A DNA stretch of 64,000 nucleotides from Arthrobacter sp. FW306-07-I (GTDB taxonomy: Bacteria > Actinomycetota > Actinomycetes > Actinomycetales > Micrococcaceae), in NCBI RefSeq assembly GCF_021800405.1, contig NZ_CP084550.1:3596001-3660000 (forward strand). The letters run 5' to 3'. This document shows, piece after piece, positions 32,910 to 41,997 of this stretch. The first letter of the stretch is position 1. Each line of letters opens with the position of its first letter. Made by a program: the position numbers and the translations under genes. The notes under the pieces were generated by a model. That model saw only the letters and a list, made by a program, of their open reading frames with translations, ran no database searches and was not told the origin of the DNA.

Positions 32910-34646
32910 ATGTACCTGCTGCTCGCCGCCCACCCCCGCGGCGCGGCCCTCCAGGAACTGACCCAGGCCGGGCATGCCCAGCCGGCCAACCCCGAACCCC
33001 AAGTGGTGGCACTCAGCGACCTCGCCGCCGTCGTCCGCGAACTCGAAGCCACGCGCCCGGGCGGCCTGCCGCCCCGCTGGATCTGGCACCGGACCCAGGA
33101 CTGGTACCCGCAGCTGCTCGCCTCCGGCGTGGAAGTGGAACGCTGCTATGACCTCACACTCTGCGGCAACATCCTGGCCTTTTCCCAGTTCAGCGCCCAC
33201 ACGGACTACGCCAGGAACACCGACCGAACCCCGGTGGAGGATCCCGTGCTTCCCCCGAAAGCGCTGCTGCCGCCCCGTCCCCCGGCCGACCAGGGTGCAC
33301 TGTTCGATGATCCCGCGACCGGCCCGCCGCCGGGCGTTGCCCTTGAGGACCTTCGGACCGAATACGCTGCCCAGCAGGGCGCACTGGCGGAGGTGGACAC
33401 GGAGGATAACCGCCGTAAGCGCCTTCAGCTGCTGCTCGCGGCGGAGTCGGCTGCCGCCATGGTGGCTGCTGAGATGCAGCACGCAGGCGTTCCCTGGCGG
33501 GAGGACCTGCACGAACAGATCCTCGTCAGCCATCTCGGTCCGCGCCCGCCGGCCGGCCAGCGGCCGCAAAAGCTTGAAGCGCTGGCCGCGGAACTGCGCT
33601 CCCTGCTCCAGGCTCCCGGGCTCAACCCGGATTCGCCGCAGGACCTGATGCGTGCCCTCCACCGCAACGGGATCGAAGTGAAAAGCACCCGCAAGTGGGA
33701 GCTCAGGGAGTACACACACGCGGCTATCGAACCATTGCTGGAGTACAAGAAACTCTCCCGCCTGCACACCGCCAACGGCTGGTCCTGGCTGGACGCCTGG
33801 GTGGACGGCGGCCGGTTCCGACCGGAGTATGTGGTGGGCGGCGTGGTGTCGGGGCGTTGGGCGTCCCGGGGCGGCGGCGCGCTCCAGATCCCGCGCCAGG
33901 TCCGCGGCGCGGTGCACGCCGATCCAGGCCACAAGCTCATCGTTGCGGACGCATCGCAGCTGGAACCGCGCGTCCTGGTGGCCCTTGCCCAGGATTCCAC
34001 CATGGCGGAGGCGGCTCGGGACCAGGACCTTTATGCCGGCATCGCTGCCAAGGGTTTCGGCGGCGACCGGGCCAAGGCAAAGATGGCATTGCTGGGCGCC
34101 ATGTACGGGGCCACCTCGGGTGAGGCAGGTCGGCTCATGCCGCAGCTGGCGCGCACCTATCCGCGCGCCGTGGACTTCGTGGAGAGGGCAGCAAGGGCGG
34201 GCGAAGCCGGCGGGACGGTGACCACGCGGCTGGGCCGGAGCAGCCCCCCGCCTTCGGAACGGTGGTTCCTAAGCCAGCGATCGGCAACAGCGGAGGAGCA
34301 GCGCCGGGCGGAGTCCATTGCCCGGAGCCGGGGGCGCTTCACCAGGAACTTCGTGGTCCAGGGGTCGGCGGCGGATTGGGCGGCGTGCTGGCTGGCGGAA
34401 TTACGACGGCGGCTGCGCACCTTGCGGACGCCAGGCACCGGTGGAGGTGGCGGTGCTGTCCTGGCTGAGCTGGTCTTCTTCCTGCACGATGAGGTGATGG
34501 TGCATGCGCCCGCGGACGGCGTCGACGCCTGCATCAGGGCGATCGAGGAGTCGGCCAGGGCTGCGAAGGAACTGTTGTTCGGTCCTATCCCTGTGGAGTT
34601 TCCGGTCAGCCTCGCCGTGGTTGACTCCTACGACCTCGCGAAATAA
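32910..34646 (+). CDS. family-A DNA polymerase lacking the 5' nuclease domain (bifunctional 3'-5' exonuclease/polymerase type)
   Basis: 578 residues; full PolI has about 900. Polymerase motifs: A as DASQLEPR (about 348-355; consensus DYSQIELR, keeping Asp and Glu), B as RAKAKMALLGAMYG (keeping Arg, Lys, Tyr and Gly, but the usual NF is LL), C as LHDEV (His-Asp-Glu, about 526-529). The N-terminal ~190 residues correspond to the 3'-5' exonuclease fold but lack the DxE active-site motif, so proofreading is doubtful. The 5' nuclease is absent. Such proteins are common extra polymerases in actinobacteria, thought to act in repair. ATG 32910 has CACAAT six bases upstream (weak leaderless layout). 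Confidence 0.82.
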   Translation: MYLLLAAHPRGAALQELTQAGHAQPANPEPQVVALSDLAAVVRELEATRPGGLPPRWIWHRTQDWYPQLLASGVEVERCYDLTLCGNILAFSQFSAHTDYARNTDRTPVEDPVLPPKALLPPRPPADQGALFDDPATGPPPGVALEDLRTEYAAQQGALAEVDTEDNRRKRLQLLLAAESAAAMVAAEMQHAGVPWREDLHEQILVSHLGPRPPAGQRPQKLEALAAELRSLLQAPGLNPDSPQDLMRALHRNGIEVKSTRKWELREYTHAAIEPLLEYKKLSRLHTANGWSWLDAWVDGGRFRPEYVVGGVVSGRWASRGGGALQIPRQVRGAVHADPGHKLIVADASQLEPRVLVALAQDSTMAEAARDQDLYAGIAAKGFGGDRAKAKMALLGAMYGATSGEAGRLMPQLARTYPRAVDFVERAARAGEAGGTVTTRLGRSSPPPSERWFLSQRSATAEEQRRAESIARSRGRFTRNFVVQGSAADWAACWLAELRRRLRTLRTPGTGGGGGAVLAELVFFLHDEVMVHAPADGVDACIRAIEESARAAKELLFGPIPVEFPVSLAVVDSYDLAK

Positions 34647-34804
34647 CAGTCCCCGGCGCGTCAACAGCTTGCGTTCGAGACGCAAAGTAATCTACCCGGC
34701 GGTAGCTATGCGGGTCCGGTGACTGACGTTACAGTCGTAGCGGCGACTGAAGCAGATCGGTCCGCACGCTGATGCAATGACGCATACCAGGGAGGTCCCC
34801 GTCC

Positions 34805-34993
34805 ATGGCGGGAAGATTTGAAATCCACCGTGCAGGCGACGAGTCGTACCGGTTGCGGCTCACCGACGCCGAGGGCAATGTGGTTGCGGTGTCGCCAACC
34901 TTTCGGTCCCTGAGCCTGCTCCGCGATGGCATCAATGCCATGCGTGAGAACGCCGCCACGGGAATCGTGGTGGACTTGCGCCAGCAGGCCTGA
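34805..34993 (+). CDS. YegP-family (DUF1508) small protein
   Basis: 62 residues forming one DUF1508 repeat: RFEIHRAGDESYRLRLTDAEGNVVAVSPTF (consensus W/FE.y....g.yr.rl...nG.viA.S..Y), then the helix LRDGINAMRENA. GGGAGG stands 9 bases before the ATG. Other YegP proteins have two repeats; this is the single-repeat form. Function is unknown. It ends 2 bp before the convergent NUDIX gene end. Confidence 0.8.
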   Translation: MAGRFEIHRAGDESYRLRLTDAEGNVVAVSPTFRSLSLLRDGINAMRENAATGIVVDLRQQA

Positions 34994-34995
34994 AA

Positions 34996-35673
34996 CTAGA
35001 CTCCCATGGGATGCAGCCGGTTCCGGTCCCACGGAACCGACCAGCCGACTTGGTCGAAGAGGCCGCTCAGCACAATGCCGGTGAAGCCCCACACCACTAC
35101 GCCGTTGACGGTGAAGGCAGGACTGTCAAAGGTGCGGCCTGCCCGGTGCACGGTGGCCATGACCCGGTTGTCCGGATCCAGCAGGTCGCGGACGGGAACG
35201 CGGAAAACCTGCGCGGATTCGGCGTAGTCCACCACCCGGACCGGAGACGGGGAATGCCACCACCCGAGCACCGGCGTCACCAGGAAGTTGCTGTGTGCCA
35301 GGCCAAGCTCCTGGAGCGTGCCCAGGACCTCAACCCCGCCTGAGTCCAGTCCGGTCTCCTCCTCTGCTTCGCGGAGTGCCGCGGCCACTGCGGTTTCTCC
35401 CCTGTCGATGCCGCCGCCGGGGAACGCAACCTGCCCTGGATGCGACCCCAGGGTGTGGGCGCGTTCGAGGAGCAAAACGTCCAGGTCAGCCGGCGCCAAT
35501 GGCTTGCCGGACTCCGCCGGGACGTCGTCAAGGACACCGAAAAGCATCAGGACAGCGGCCCTGCGGGCATGTGCGGCATCCACCGCGAGCGCGGCCCAGC
35601 GGGGGTGGGGAGGCCCGGCCGTTCCGGATTCCGCCCTCCTGATCAGCTCAGCCAGGTCTTCGCGTGCGCTCAC
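34996..35673 (-). CDS. NUDIX hydrolase, CoA pyrophosphatase type
   Basis: 225 residues. The NUDIX box [24 protein letters not shown] (about 90-113) has the G-x5-E-x7-REUxEExGU pattern with all metal-binding glutamates. The preceding [21 protein letters not shown] is the CoA-pyrophosphatase signature (NudL/CoAse group), so cleavage of CoA or its derivatives to 4'-phosphopantetheine and 3',5'-ADP is likely. GTG start overlapping the nth stop (GTGA). The nth-NUDIX order matches Rv3674c-Rv3672c of M. tuberculosis. Confidence 0.85.
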   Translation of the reverse strand: MSAREDLAELIRRAESGTAGPPHPRWAALAVDAAHARRAAVLMLFGVLDDVPAESGKPLAPADLDVLLLERAHTLGSHPGQVAFPGGGIDRGETAVAAALREAEEETGLDSGGVEVLGTLQELGLAHSNFLVTPVLGWWHSPSPVRVVDYAESAQVFRVPVRDLLDPDNRVMATVHRAGRTFDSPAFTVNGVVVWGFTGIVLSGLFDQVGWSVPWDRNRLHPMGV

Positions 35674-36503
35674 GGTGTCCTCAGCTGGGAGGCCATCCGG
35701 ATTTCCGCGGCCCGGTGTTCCTCTGCCAGGTACTGCGCCAGCAATTCCTCGCTGCCGGGCGCAAGTTCGTATTTGAGGAGCTTGGCTGCTTTGTCGGGAT
35801 CAGTCTCGCCCAGCCCGTAACTGGGGCACCAGTTGGCGACGGGGCAGGCACCGCAGGCGGGCCTGCGGGCATGGCAGACGCGGCGGCCATGGAAGATGAC
35901 CCGGTGGGACAGCATGGTCCAGTCCTTGCGCTCGAACAGTTCGGCCACGTCCTGTTCAATCTGCACGGGGTCCTCGGACTGGGTCCACCCGAACCGCTTG
36001 GCGAGGCGGGCGAAGTGCGTGTCAACCGAGATCCCCGGAACACCAAAGGCGTTCGCGAGCACCACATTGGCCGTTTTCCGCCCCACCCCCGGCAGCGTGA
36101 CCAGGTCCTCCCTCCGGCCCGGGACCTCGCCGTCAAAGTCGTCCACCAGGCGGGTACACAGGGCAAGGACATTCCTTGCTTTCGCGCGGAAGAACCCGGT
36201 GGGCTTGAGGATCGTTTCAAGCTCGGCAGGATCCGCCTCGGCCAGCGAACGCGCGTTGGGGTAGCGCGCGAACAGCACTTTGGTGACCTGATTGACCGTG
36301 ACGTCGGTTGTCTGGGCGGACAGGACGGTAGCCACCAGCAGTTCGAACGGGTTCCTGAAGTCGAGTTCCGCGTGGGCGTAAGGGTATTTCTCGGCCAGGG
36401 CCCGGTGGATGCGCCGTGCCCGCCGCTTCAGTGCCAGGACTGATTCGGACGAGACCACCGGCATCCCGGCGGCCTGGCCGGCTTTGGTGCGGACCCCGGC
36501 CAC
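35670..36503 (-). CDS. nth: endonuclease III (DNA glycosylase/AP lyase)
   Basis: 277 residues. Helix-hairpin-helix [10 protein letters not shown] (137-146) with catalytic Lys143, Asp161 in VDTHFAR, and the [4Fe-4S] ligands C210-x6-C217-x2-C220-x5-C226. It removes oxidised pyrimidines and nicks at abasic sites in base-excision repair. About 20 residues longer at the N-terminus than E. coli Nth; start at GTG 36503, 5 bp after the preceding gene. A nearer ATG (residue 14, MPVVSSES) is an alternative start. Confidence 0.93.
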   Translation of the reverse strand: MAGVRTKAGQAAGMPVVSSESVLALKRRARRIHRALAEKYPYAHAELDFRNPFELLVATVLSAQTTDVTVNQVTKVLFARYPNARSLAEADPAELETILKPTGFFRAKARNVLALCTRLVDDFDGEVPGRREDLVTLPGVGRKTANVVLANAFGVPGISVDTHFARLAKRFGWTQSEDPVQIEQDVAELFERKDWTMLSHRVIFHGRRVCHARRPACGACPVANWCPSYGLGETDPDKAAKLLKYELAPGSEELLAQYLAEEHRAAEIRMASQLRTP

Positions 36504-36508
36504 CGGCG

Positions 36509-37966
36509 TCAGCCGCGCTCGATGTTGCTGAGGTCGCGCAGGACGCCCAGCCGCCCGTCGGTGTGCTGGACCAGGAACTCGTGGCCGCGGTCCTCGAGTG
36601 CCAGCACCCAGCCGCCGGGTTCGATCACGAAGGCAGGGGCGCCAGTGCGGGGATCGAAGGCTGTGCGGTGCTGCGCAACCGCAAACCAGAAGGCCTCGTG
36701 GATCGGCTGGCCGTCATTTTCGTCATGGCGGCTGGCCGGGTCCACGGTTGCGCCGATGGGCTGCTCGGCGCGGACCTGCTGATGGACGGCGGTGGCGGCC
36801 GGCGGCTCGTAGGCCGCTTGCGGAGCATTGGCTGCGGGGACGTCTGCGTACTGGGTCTCCTCGGCGGCCGGCGCAGAGGCAGGGCGGACGACGTCCGCTG
36901 CCTGGGTGGGCGGACCGGCTTCCACTTCAGGGATCCGGTCGGAGACTTCCGGGGCGGTTGAGACGGGCGTCGGGGAGGCAGCGCCTTCAGCGCTGGCAGG
37001 TGCCGCGCCGGCGGCTGCGGCGCCGGAAGTGGCCGCGCCGGCATCCGGGGTGGAAGCCGGGGTGCTGCTGCTCCCGGCACCGGCAGCCGCAGCGGCCGAT
37101 CCTCCTGCTGTGGCAACGGGGACTGCAGCGGTGGCAGGCGTGTGGTTTGACCGGACAGGCTCAGGACCGGCCGGCTGGGCAGAGGGCACCGGCTGGTTAA
37201 CGGACCCGGGCTGGGCGGAGGAACCGGGCTGGACGGCGGAAGAGCCTGCACCCGCCCCGCCGAAGATGCCGGCGCCCTTAAGGCCGCCCTTTGACTGGCT
37301 GGGGCCGACTTCCGGCTTGGGTGCTTTGGGGGCGCGCGGCTTGCGTACCGGGACCGCGGCTTCGCGTGCCACGAGGTGCGCCGGTGCCTCGGGCCGGTCC
37401 TTGAAGTCGCCCGAGAGGTACGGCAGGAAGCGGCCCAGCACCGTGGCGGCGAAGAGGACGAGCGAACCGATCAGTCCCACCAACAGGCTGGCCACGTAGC
37501 CGCCGGCAACCGACAGGAAGAAGAAGGCAACCGCGAAGGAGGCCACCACGGACGCGAACTGGTCGATCGAGAGCGAACCAACCCGGATTTTCGTGGCAGG
37601 GGCCAGGCGGCGGGCGGCAAAGAGGGCACTGGTGATCAGCGGCAGGATGATGCCCAATCCCAGGAAGAACAGGTTGTTCAGGTTCCACAGGTTGTACCGG
37701 GTACCGAACAGGGGCAGCAGGGACGCCACAAAGAGGATCAGGGTACCGGCGAAGACGGCCAGGTCGCGCACGGTGAACGGACCGAGCACGGCCTGGTTGG
37801 CCTGGGGATCCAGCTTTCCGGCACCGGCCTTTTGTCCTGCAGCCGGTCCCTTGGCGGCACCGCCGGCAGCAGCTGGCTGCCCCGGTCCCCCGGCCGTTGT
37901 TCCGGAGCCTCCGGGCCCCGCATCGGTGTCCGGGGCCCTTCGCTGGCCGAAGCTCTGCTGGTTCAT
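36509..37966 (-). CDS. membrane protein of unknown function with Ala/Pro-rich linker and C-terminal cytosolic domain
   Basis: 485 residues, not recognised. There is a Gly/Ala-rich N-terminus (1-60), four hydrophobic helices (about 69-87, 98-117, 136-155, 158-180), then about 220 residues of Ala/Pro/Gly/Ser-rich low complexity. A compact C-terminal domain (about 415-485) follows, with alternating hydrophobics: [33 protein letters not shown] and [14 protein letters not shown]. The linker probably holds this domain away from the membrane. AAGGAG 8 bases before the ATG fixes the start. It is followed after 5 bp by nth, so the two are likely co-transcribed. Confidence 0.75.
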   Translation of the reverse strand: MNQQSFGQRRAPDTDAGPGGSGTTAGGPGQPAAAGGAAKGPAAGQKAGAGKLDPQANQAVLGPFTVRDLAVFAGTLILFVASLLPLFGTRYNLWNLNNLFFLGLGIILPLITSALFAARRLAPATKIRVGSLSIDQFASVVASFAVAFFFLSVAGGYVASLLVGLIGSLVLFAATVLGRFLPYLSGDFKDRPEAPAHLVAREAAVPVRKPRAPKAPKPEVGPSQSKGGLKGAGIFGGAGAGSSAVQPGSSAQPGSVNQPVPSAQPAGPEPVRSNHTPATAAVPVATAGGSAAAAAGAGSSSTPASTPDAGAATSGAAAAGAAPASAEGAASPTPVSTAPEVSDRIPEVEAGPPTQAADVVRPASAPAAEETQYADVPAANAPQAAYEPPAATAVHQQVRAEQPIGATVDPASRHDENDGQPIHEAFWFAVAQHRTAFDPRTGAPAFVIEPGGWVLALEDRGHEFLVQHTDGRLGVLRDLSNIERG

Positions 37967-38212
37967 TCTGCTCTCCTTAGCGTGGCGGCACCGGGTCCTT
38001 GAGGCCCCGAAAACTGTGCCGTCTTGACATGCGGTTCCGGCCCGGCGCTGCGCGATCAGCACGTTGCCGGAGTGGTCCGAAGTGAAGTCACAATTCCATC
38101 TCAGCCTAGTCAACAGCCAAGCTGATCACTAGCTGAGGCGAGCCTTCGGGAGCGCCGCCGGAGCGATCAAGACGCCATTCACCGCTTAAAAAATGCCGCT
38201 CGCTGGCACTTC

Positions 38213-38228
38213 TGTGACGGGGCGCACA
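38213..38228. promoter_or_regulatory. CRP/GlxR-type binding site upstream of acs
   Basis: TGTGACGGGGCGCACA matches TGTGA-N6-TCACA in 9 of 10 defined positions. Its centre (38220.5) is about 40 bp before the start predicted from the -10 at 38248-38253, the class II activator position. acs is a known CRP/GlxR target in other bacteria. Confidence 0.65.
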
Positions 38229-38247
38229 GAGGATGGGCGGCAAGCAC

Positions 38248-38253
38248 TAGGCT
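38248..38253 (+). promoter_or_regulatory. acs -10 element (TAGGCT)
   Basis: TANNNT hexamer 20 bp after the CRP-type site; no good -35 is visible, as expected for a CRP-dependent promoter. Confidence 0.4.
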
Positions 38254-38373
38254 TGGTTTCGGAACAGCTCTTTGCGGTATGTCCGTCCCGGCTGGAGCCC
38301 AGCGCCGTGCGAGCGGCGGGCCCTGCGGTGGCGGTATCCCGCGCGGCAAAGATCGATGAATGATGAGGTTCAC

Positions 38374-40395
38374 ATGTCCCAGGACACTCCCAGCTCCACC
38401 GCCACCGTTCCGTCCGGTTCCGACCAGCCGGCAGGCCAGCAGGGCCACCAGGGCGACGCCTTCGAAAACCTGCTGAGCGAGACGCGGGCCTTCCCGCCCA
38501 GCCCGGAATTCGCAGCGGACGCCGTTGTCACCGCAGCAGAGTACGACGAAGCCAGTACTGACCGGCCCGCCTTCTGGGCCAAGAAGGCACGGGAGCTGCT
38601 GACCTGGAGCAAGGACTTCACCCAGGCACTGGACTGGTCCGATCCACCGTTCGCCAAGTGGTTTGTCGGCGGTGAGCTTAACGCCGCCTACAACGCCCTG
38701 GACCGGCACGTCGAAGCCGGCAAAGGCGACCGGGTTGCCATCTACTTCGAGGGCGAGCCCGGGGACACCCGGACGTATACCTACGCGCAGCTGACTGAAG
38801 AGGTGAAGAAGGCAGCAAACGCCTTCGAATCCCTGGGCGTGGCCAAGGGCGACCGGGTGGCGGTATACCTTCCCATGATCCCGGAGGCCGTCATCACGCT
38901 GCTGGCCTGCGCCCGGATCGGCGCGGTCCACTCGGTGGTGTTCGGCGGTTTCTCCGCCGAGGCCCTGCGTTCCCGGATCGACGACGCCGAGGCCAAGCTC
39001 GTTGTCACCGCAGACGGCACCTACCGCCGTGGCAAGCCGAGCCCGCTGAAGTCGGCCGTGGATGACGCCCTGGCGCACGATGGCCACACGGTGCAGAACG
39101 TGGTGGTGGTCAAGCGCAACGGCCAGGACGTGGATTGGAAGGAAGGCCGGGACCACTGGTGGGCCGACACCGTGGAGACCGCGTCCGCCGAGCACAGCGC
39201 CGTGGGCCATGACTCCGAGCACCCGCTGTACATCCTTTACACCTCCGGTACCACCGGCAAACCCAAGGGCATCCTGCACACCACCGGCGGCTACCTCACG
39301 CAGACCGCCTACACCCACAGGGCGGTCTTTGACCTGCACCCGGAAACGGACGTGTACTGGTGCACGGCCGACGTCGGCTGGGTCACCGGGCACTCCTACG
39401 TCGCCTATGCGCCGCTCATCAACGGCGCCACCCAGGTGATGTACGAAGGCACCCCGGACTCCCCGCACCAGGGCCGCTGGTGGGAGATCGTGGAAAAGTA
39501 CAAGGTCTCCATCCTCTACACCGCCCCCACCGCCATCCGCACCTTCATGAAGTGGGGCTCGGAGATTCCGGCGAAGTATGATCTCTCCTCGCTCCGCGTG
39601 CTGGGCTCGGTGGGCGAACCGATCAACCCCGAGGCCTGGATGTGGTACCGCAAGGTCATCGGCGGCGACAAAGCCCCCATCGTGGACACCTGGTGGCAGA
39701 CCGAAACCGGCGCCCAGATGATCGCCCCGCTGCCCGGCGTCACGGCCACCAAGCCCGGATCGGCGCAGGTGCCGTTGCCCGGCATCGCCGTGGACGTGGT
39801 CGACGAAATGGGCGAATCGGTCCCCAACGGGCACGGCGGCTTCCTGGTGATCCGGGAGCCGTGGCCCTCCATGCTCCGCGGCATCTGGGGCGACCCGGAG
39901 CGGTTCAAGGACACCTACTGGTCGCGGTTCGAGAACATGTACTTTGCCGGGGACGGTGCCAAGAAGGACGAGGACGGCGACATCTGGCTGCTCGGGCGCG
40001 TGGACGACGTCATGAACGTCTCCGGGCACCGGCTCTCCACCACTGAGATCGAATCGGCACTGGTGAGCCACCCCGCCGTGGCGGAGGCCGCCGTCGTGGG
40101 TGCCACGGACGAAACCACCGGCCAGGCCGTCGTCGCGTTCGTCATCCTCCGCGGTGACGCCGTGAACAACGGCGACGCCACCGTCCTGGAACTGCGCAAC
40201 CATGTGGGGAAGGAGATCGGACCCATCGCCAAGCCCAAGAACATCCTGGTGGTGCCCGAACTGCCCAAGACCCGCTCCGGGAAGATCATGCGCCGCCTCC
40301 TCAAGGACGTCGCAGAGGGCCGCGACCCGGGTGACGCCACTACCCTGTCCGACCCGACGATCATGCAGCAGATCGCCCAGTCGCTCAGAAAGTAA
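38374..40395 (+). CDS. acs: acetyl-CoA synthetase (AMP-forming)
   Basis: 673 residues. ANL-superfamily motifs: [11 protein letters not shown] (about 291-301), the adenine/AMP motif TWWQTETG (about 437-444), hinge [13 protein letters not shown] and the C-terminal [11 protein letters not shown] whose lysine ligates acetate-AMP and is the classic acetylation switch. Length and the WFVGG...[11 protein letters not shown] opening are diagnostic of Acs rather than propionyl-CoA synthetase. It makes acetyl-CoA from acetate for growth and scavenging; the AcuC-like deacetylase in this window could keep the lysine active. Start at 38374, with TGATGAGG upstream. Confidence 0.95.
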   Translation: MSQDTPSSTATVPSGSDQPAGQQGHQGDAFENLLSETRAFPPSPEFAADAVVTAAEYDEASTDRPAFWAKKARELLTWSKDFTQALDWSDPPFAKWFVGGELNAAYNALDRHVEAGKGDRVAIYFEGEPGDTRTYTYAQLTEEVKKAANAFESLGVAKGDRVAVYLPMIPEAVITLLACARIGAVHSVVFGGFSAEALRSRIDDAEAKLVVTADGTYRRGKPSPLKSAVDDALAHDGHTVQNVVVVKRNGQDVDWKEGRDHWWADTVETASAEHSAVGHDSEHPLYILYTSGTTGKPKGILHTTGGYLTQTAYTHRAVFDLHPETDVYWCTADVGWVTGHSYVAYAPLINGATQVMYEGTPDSPHQGRWWEIVEKYKVSILYTAPTAIRTFMKWGSEIPAKYDLSSLRVLGSVGEPINPEAWMWYRKVIGGDKAPIVDTWWQTETGAQMIAPLPGVTATKPGSAQVPLPGIAVDVVDEMGESVPNGHGGFLVIREPWPSMLRGIWGDPERFKDTYWSRFENMYFAGDGAKKDEDGDIWLLGRVDDVMNVSGHRLSTTEIESALVSHPAVAEAAVVGATDETTGQAVVAFVILRGDAVNNGDATVLELRNHVGKEIGPIAKPKNILVVPELPKTRSGKIMRRLLKDVAEGRDPGDATTLSDPTIMQQIAQSLRK

Positions 40396-40428
40396 CACAG
40401 GCTTAGTACCTGTCCACCATGCTGCAGG

Positions 40429-40471
40429 ATGGCCCTGCTTCCCTGCTATTACAGGGAAGCAGGGCCATTTC
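40429..40471 (+). terminator. intrinsic terminator of acs
   Basis: A perfect 17-bp stem (40429-40445 with 40452-40468; arms begin ATGGCCCTGC) has a 6-base loop and a short T-run, 34 bp after the acs stop. Confidence 0.9.
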
Positions 40472-40523
40472 GGTGTTGTGACGATTCAAATGGCATCGAC
40501 ACCCAAAGTGTTATTTACCGTTG

Positions 40524-40552
40524 TTCCATGTTCTGTTTTGCGAAGTTATAGT
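40524..40552 (+). promoter_or_regulatory. candidate promoter of the DeoR-linked sugar importer
   Basis: A good -10 TATAGT (40547-40552) is preceded at 17 bp by a poor -35 (TTCCAT). Two TGTTCC/TGTTCT repeats (40522-40534) overlap the -35 and resemble repeats in front of the DeoR gene; they could be its binding site. Confidence 0.45.
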
Positions 40553-40561
40553 CGGAGCTAA

Positions 40562-40577
40562 TGTGAGGTGCCTCACA
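40562..40577. promoter_or_regulatory. perfect CRP/GlxR-type site TGTGAGGTGCCTCACA
   Basis: A perfect TGTGA-N6-TCACA palindrome 27 bp before the binding-protein start codon. It lies just downstream of the predicted transcription start (about 40559), a position suited to repression by a bound CRP-type protein rather than class I/II activation. Confidence 0.75.
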
Positions 40578-40603
40578 TGCGGCTAGAACTCAAGGGAGAG
40601 ACC

Positions 40604-41914
40604 ATGGCTTCACAGTTTGATGCGTCGGCAACTGCTTTCCCCAGCAGGCGGACCATCCTCAAGACCGTCGGTGTTGGCGCAATGGGCCTGGCCGGCATCC
40701 CGTTCCTCGCGGCCTGCACCGGCGGAAGCGCTCCGTCCGGCACAGGTTCCGACTCTTCCGGCCTCACGTTCGGTTCAGGTTCCTCGGACGACGTCCCCAA
40801 GCGGGCGTACCAGGCGGTCACCGATGCCTTCACAGCCAAGACCGGCAAAAAGGTCACCACCAACGTGGTGCCCCACAACGACTTCCAGAACAAGATCAAT
40901 TCCTACCTGCAGGGCTCTCCCGACGACGCCTTCACCTGGTTCGCCGGCTACCGGATGCAGTACTACGCGGGCAAGGGCCTCCTCGCACCCATTGATGATG
41001 TCTGGCAGACCATTGGCGGCAACTACTCCGATGCCCTGAAGAAGGCATCCACGGGGCCGGACGGCAAGATGTACTTCGTCCCCAACTACAACTACCCATG
41101 GGGCTTCTTCTACCGGAAGAGCCTGTGGGCGGAGAAGGGGTACCAGGTGCCGGCCACCTTTGATGCGCTCAAGGCCCTGGCAACGAAAATGCAGGCAGAC
41201 GGCATCATTCCCATCGGTTTTGCCGACAAGGACGGTTGGCCCGCCATGGGCACCTTCGACTACATCAATATGCGGCTCAACGGCTACCAGTTCCATGTGG
41301 ACCTCTGCGCACACAAGGAATCCTGGGACCAGCAGAAAGTAACGTCCGTCTTCGACACCTGGAAGGCGCTACTGCCCTTCCAGGATCCCGCCGCCCTCGG
41401 CCAAACATGGCAGGACGCGGCCAAGGCGCTGGAAGCCAAGAAGACCGGCATGTACCTGCTGGGCTCCTTCGTCACCCAGCAGTTCACCGACCCGGCGGTG
41501 CTGTCGGACATCGACTTCTTCCCCTTCCCGGAGATCGCCATGGAGGGCCGGGACGCAGTCGAAGCCCCCATTGACGGCCTGCTGCTGTCCAAGAAAGGCG
41601 GGGACAACAAGGCGGCCCGCGACTTCATGGCATTCATGGGCACGCCCGAGGCCCAGGACGCCTATGCCAAGGTCGATAACTCGAACATCGCCACCGCAAA
41701 GGGTGCAGACACCTCGAAGTTCACACCCCTCAACAAGACATGCGCAGACACCATCAAGAACGCCAAATACATCAGCCAGTTCTTCGACCGCGACGCGTTG
41801 CCGGCCATGGCCAACAACGTGATGATCCCGGCGCTGCAGAGCTTCATCAAGGACGGCAGCGTGGACGTCAAGAACCTTGAGGCCCAGGCCAAGAACCTCT
41901 ACGCAGCGCAGTAG
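40604..41914 (+). CDS. ABC transporter carbohydrate-binding lipoprotein (CUT1), Tat-type signal
   Basis: 436 residues. The signal SRRTILK (14-20) has the twin-arginine pattern and runs into a lipobox LAAC (Cys38), so a folded, lipid-anchored binding protein exported by Tat is likely. The mature part has the family 1 extracellular solute-binding fold (DAFTWFAGYRMQYYAGKGLLAPI; FVPNYNYPWGFFYRKSLW; GTFDYINMRLNGY). It delivers an unknown sugar to the two permeases downstream. The start at 40604 is set by AAGGGAGAG. No ATPase gene is present in the operon. Confidence 0.87.
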   Translation: MASQFDASATAFPSRRTILKTVGVGAMGLAGIPFLAACTGGSAPSGTGSDSSGLTFGSGSSDDVPKRAYQAVTDAFTAKTGKKVTTNVVPHNDFQNKINSYLQGSPDDAFTWFAGYRMQYYAGKGLLAPIDDVWQTIGGNYSDALKKASTGPDGKMYFVPNYNYPWGFFYRKSLWAEKGYQVPATFDALKALATKMQADGIIPIGFADKDGWPAMGTFDYINMRLNGYQFHVDLCAHKESWDQQKVTSVFDTWKALLPFQDPAALGQTWQDAAKALEAKKTGMYLLGSFVTQQFTDPAVLSDIDFFPFPEIAMEGRDAVEAPIDGLLLSKKGGDNKAARDFMAFMGTPEAQDAYAKVDNSNIATAKGADTSKFTPLNKTCADTIKNAKYISQFFDRDALPAMANNVMIPALQSFIKDGSVDVKNLEAQAKNLYAAQ

Positions 41915-41927
41915 CCCCGCCAAAGGA

Positions 41928-41963
41928 AGGACGACGGCGGCACGGGGCTCCCGCCGTCGTCCT
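41928..41963. terminator. intercistronic hairpin after the binding-protein gene
   Basis: A perfect 13-bp stem AGGACGACGGCGG / CCGCCGTCGTCCT with a 10-base loop and no T-run. It probably protects or partially terminates the mRNA, so that the binding protein is made in excess over the permeases. Confidence 0.6.
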
Positions 41964-41997
41964 GCCTCCTGCATCCAACAGCAAGGAAAGACACGCC

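Larger units (their letters stand above)
37967..38373. other. 407-bp divergent intergenic region between the membrane-protein gene and acs
   Basis: Contains the leader of the leftward gene on the left and the acs control region on the right: a CRP-type palindrome (38213-38228), a -10-like hexamer and a ~115-bp 5' leader. A weak inverted repeat (CTAGT / ACTAG, 38107-38135) lies between. No gene is visible. Confidence 0.7.

Noticed and set aside
38179..40398. Long open frame (739 codons) antisense to acs
   Set aside because: No recognisable domain; acs on the other strand has all family motifs and a proper terminator.
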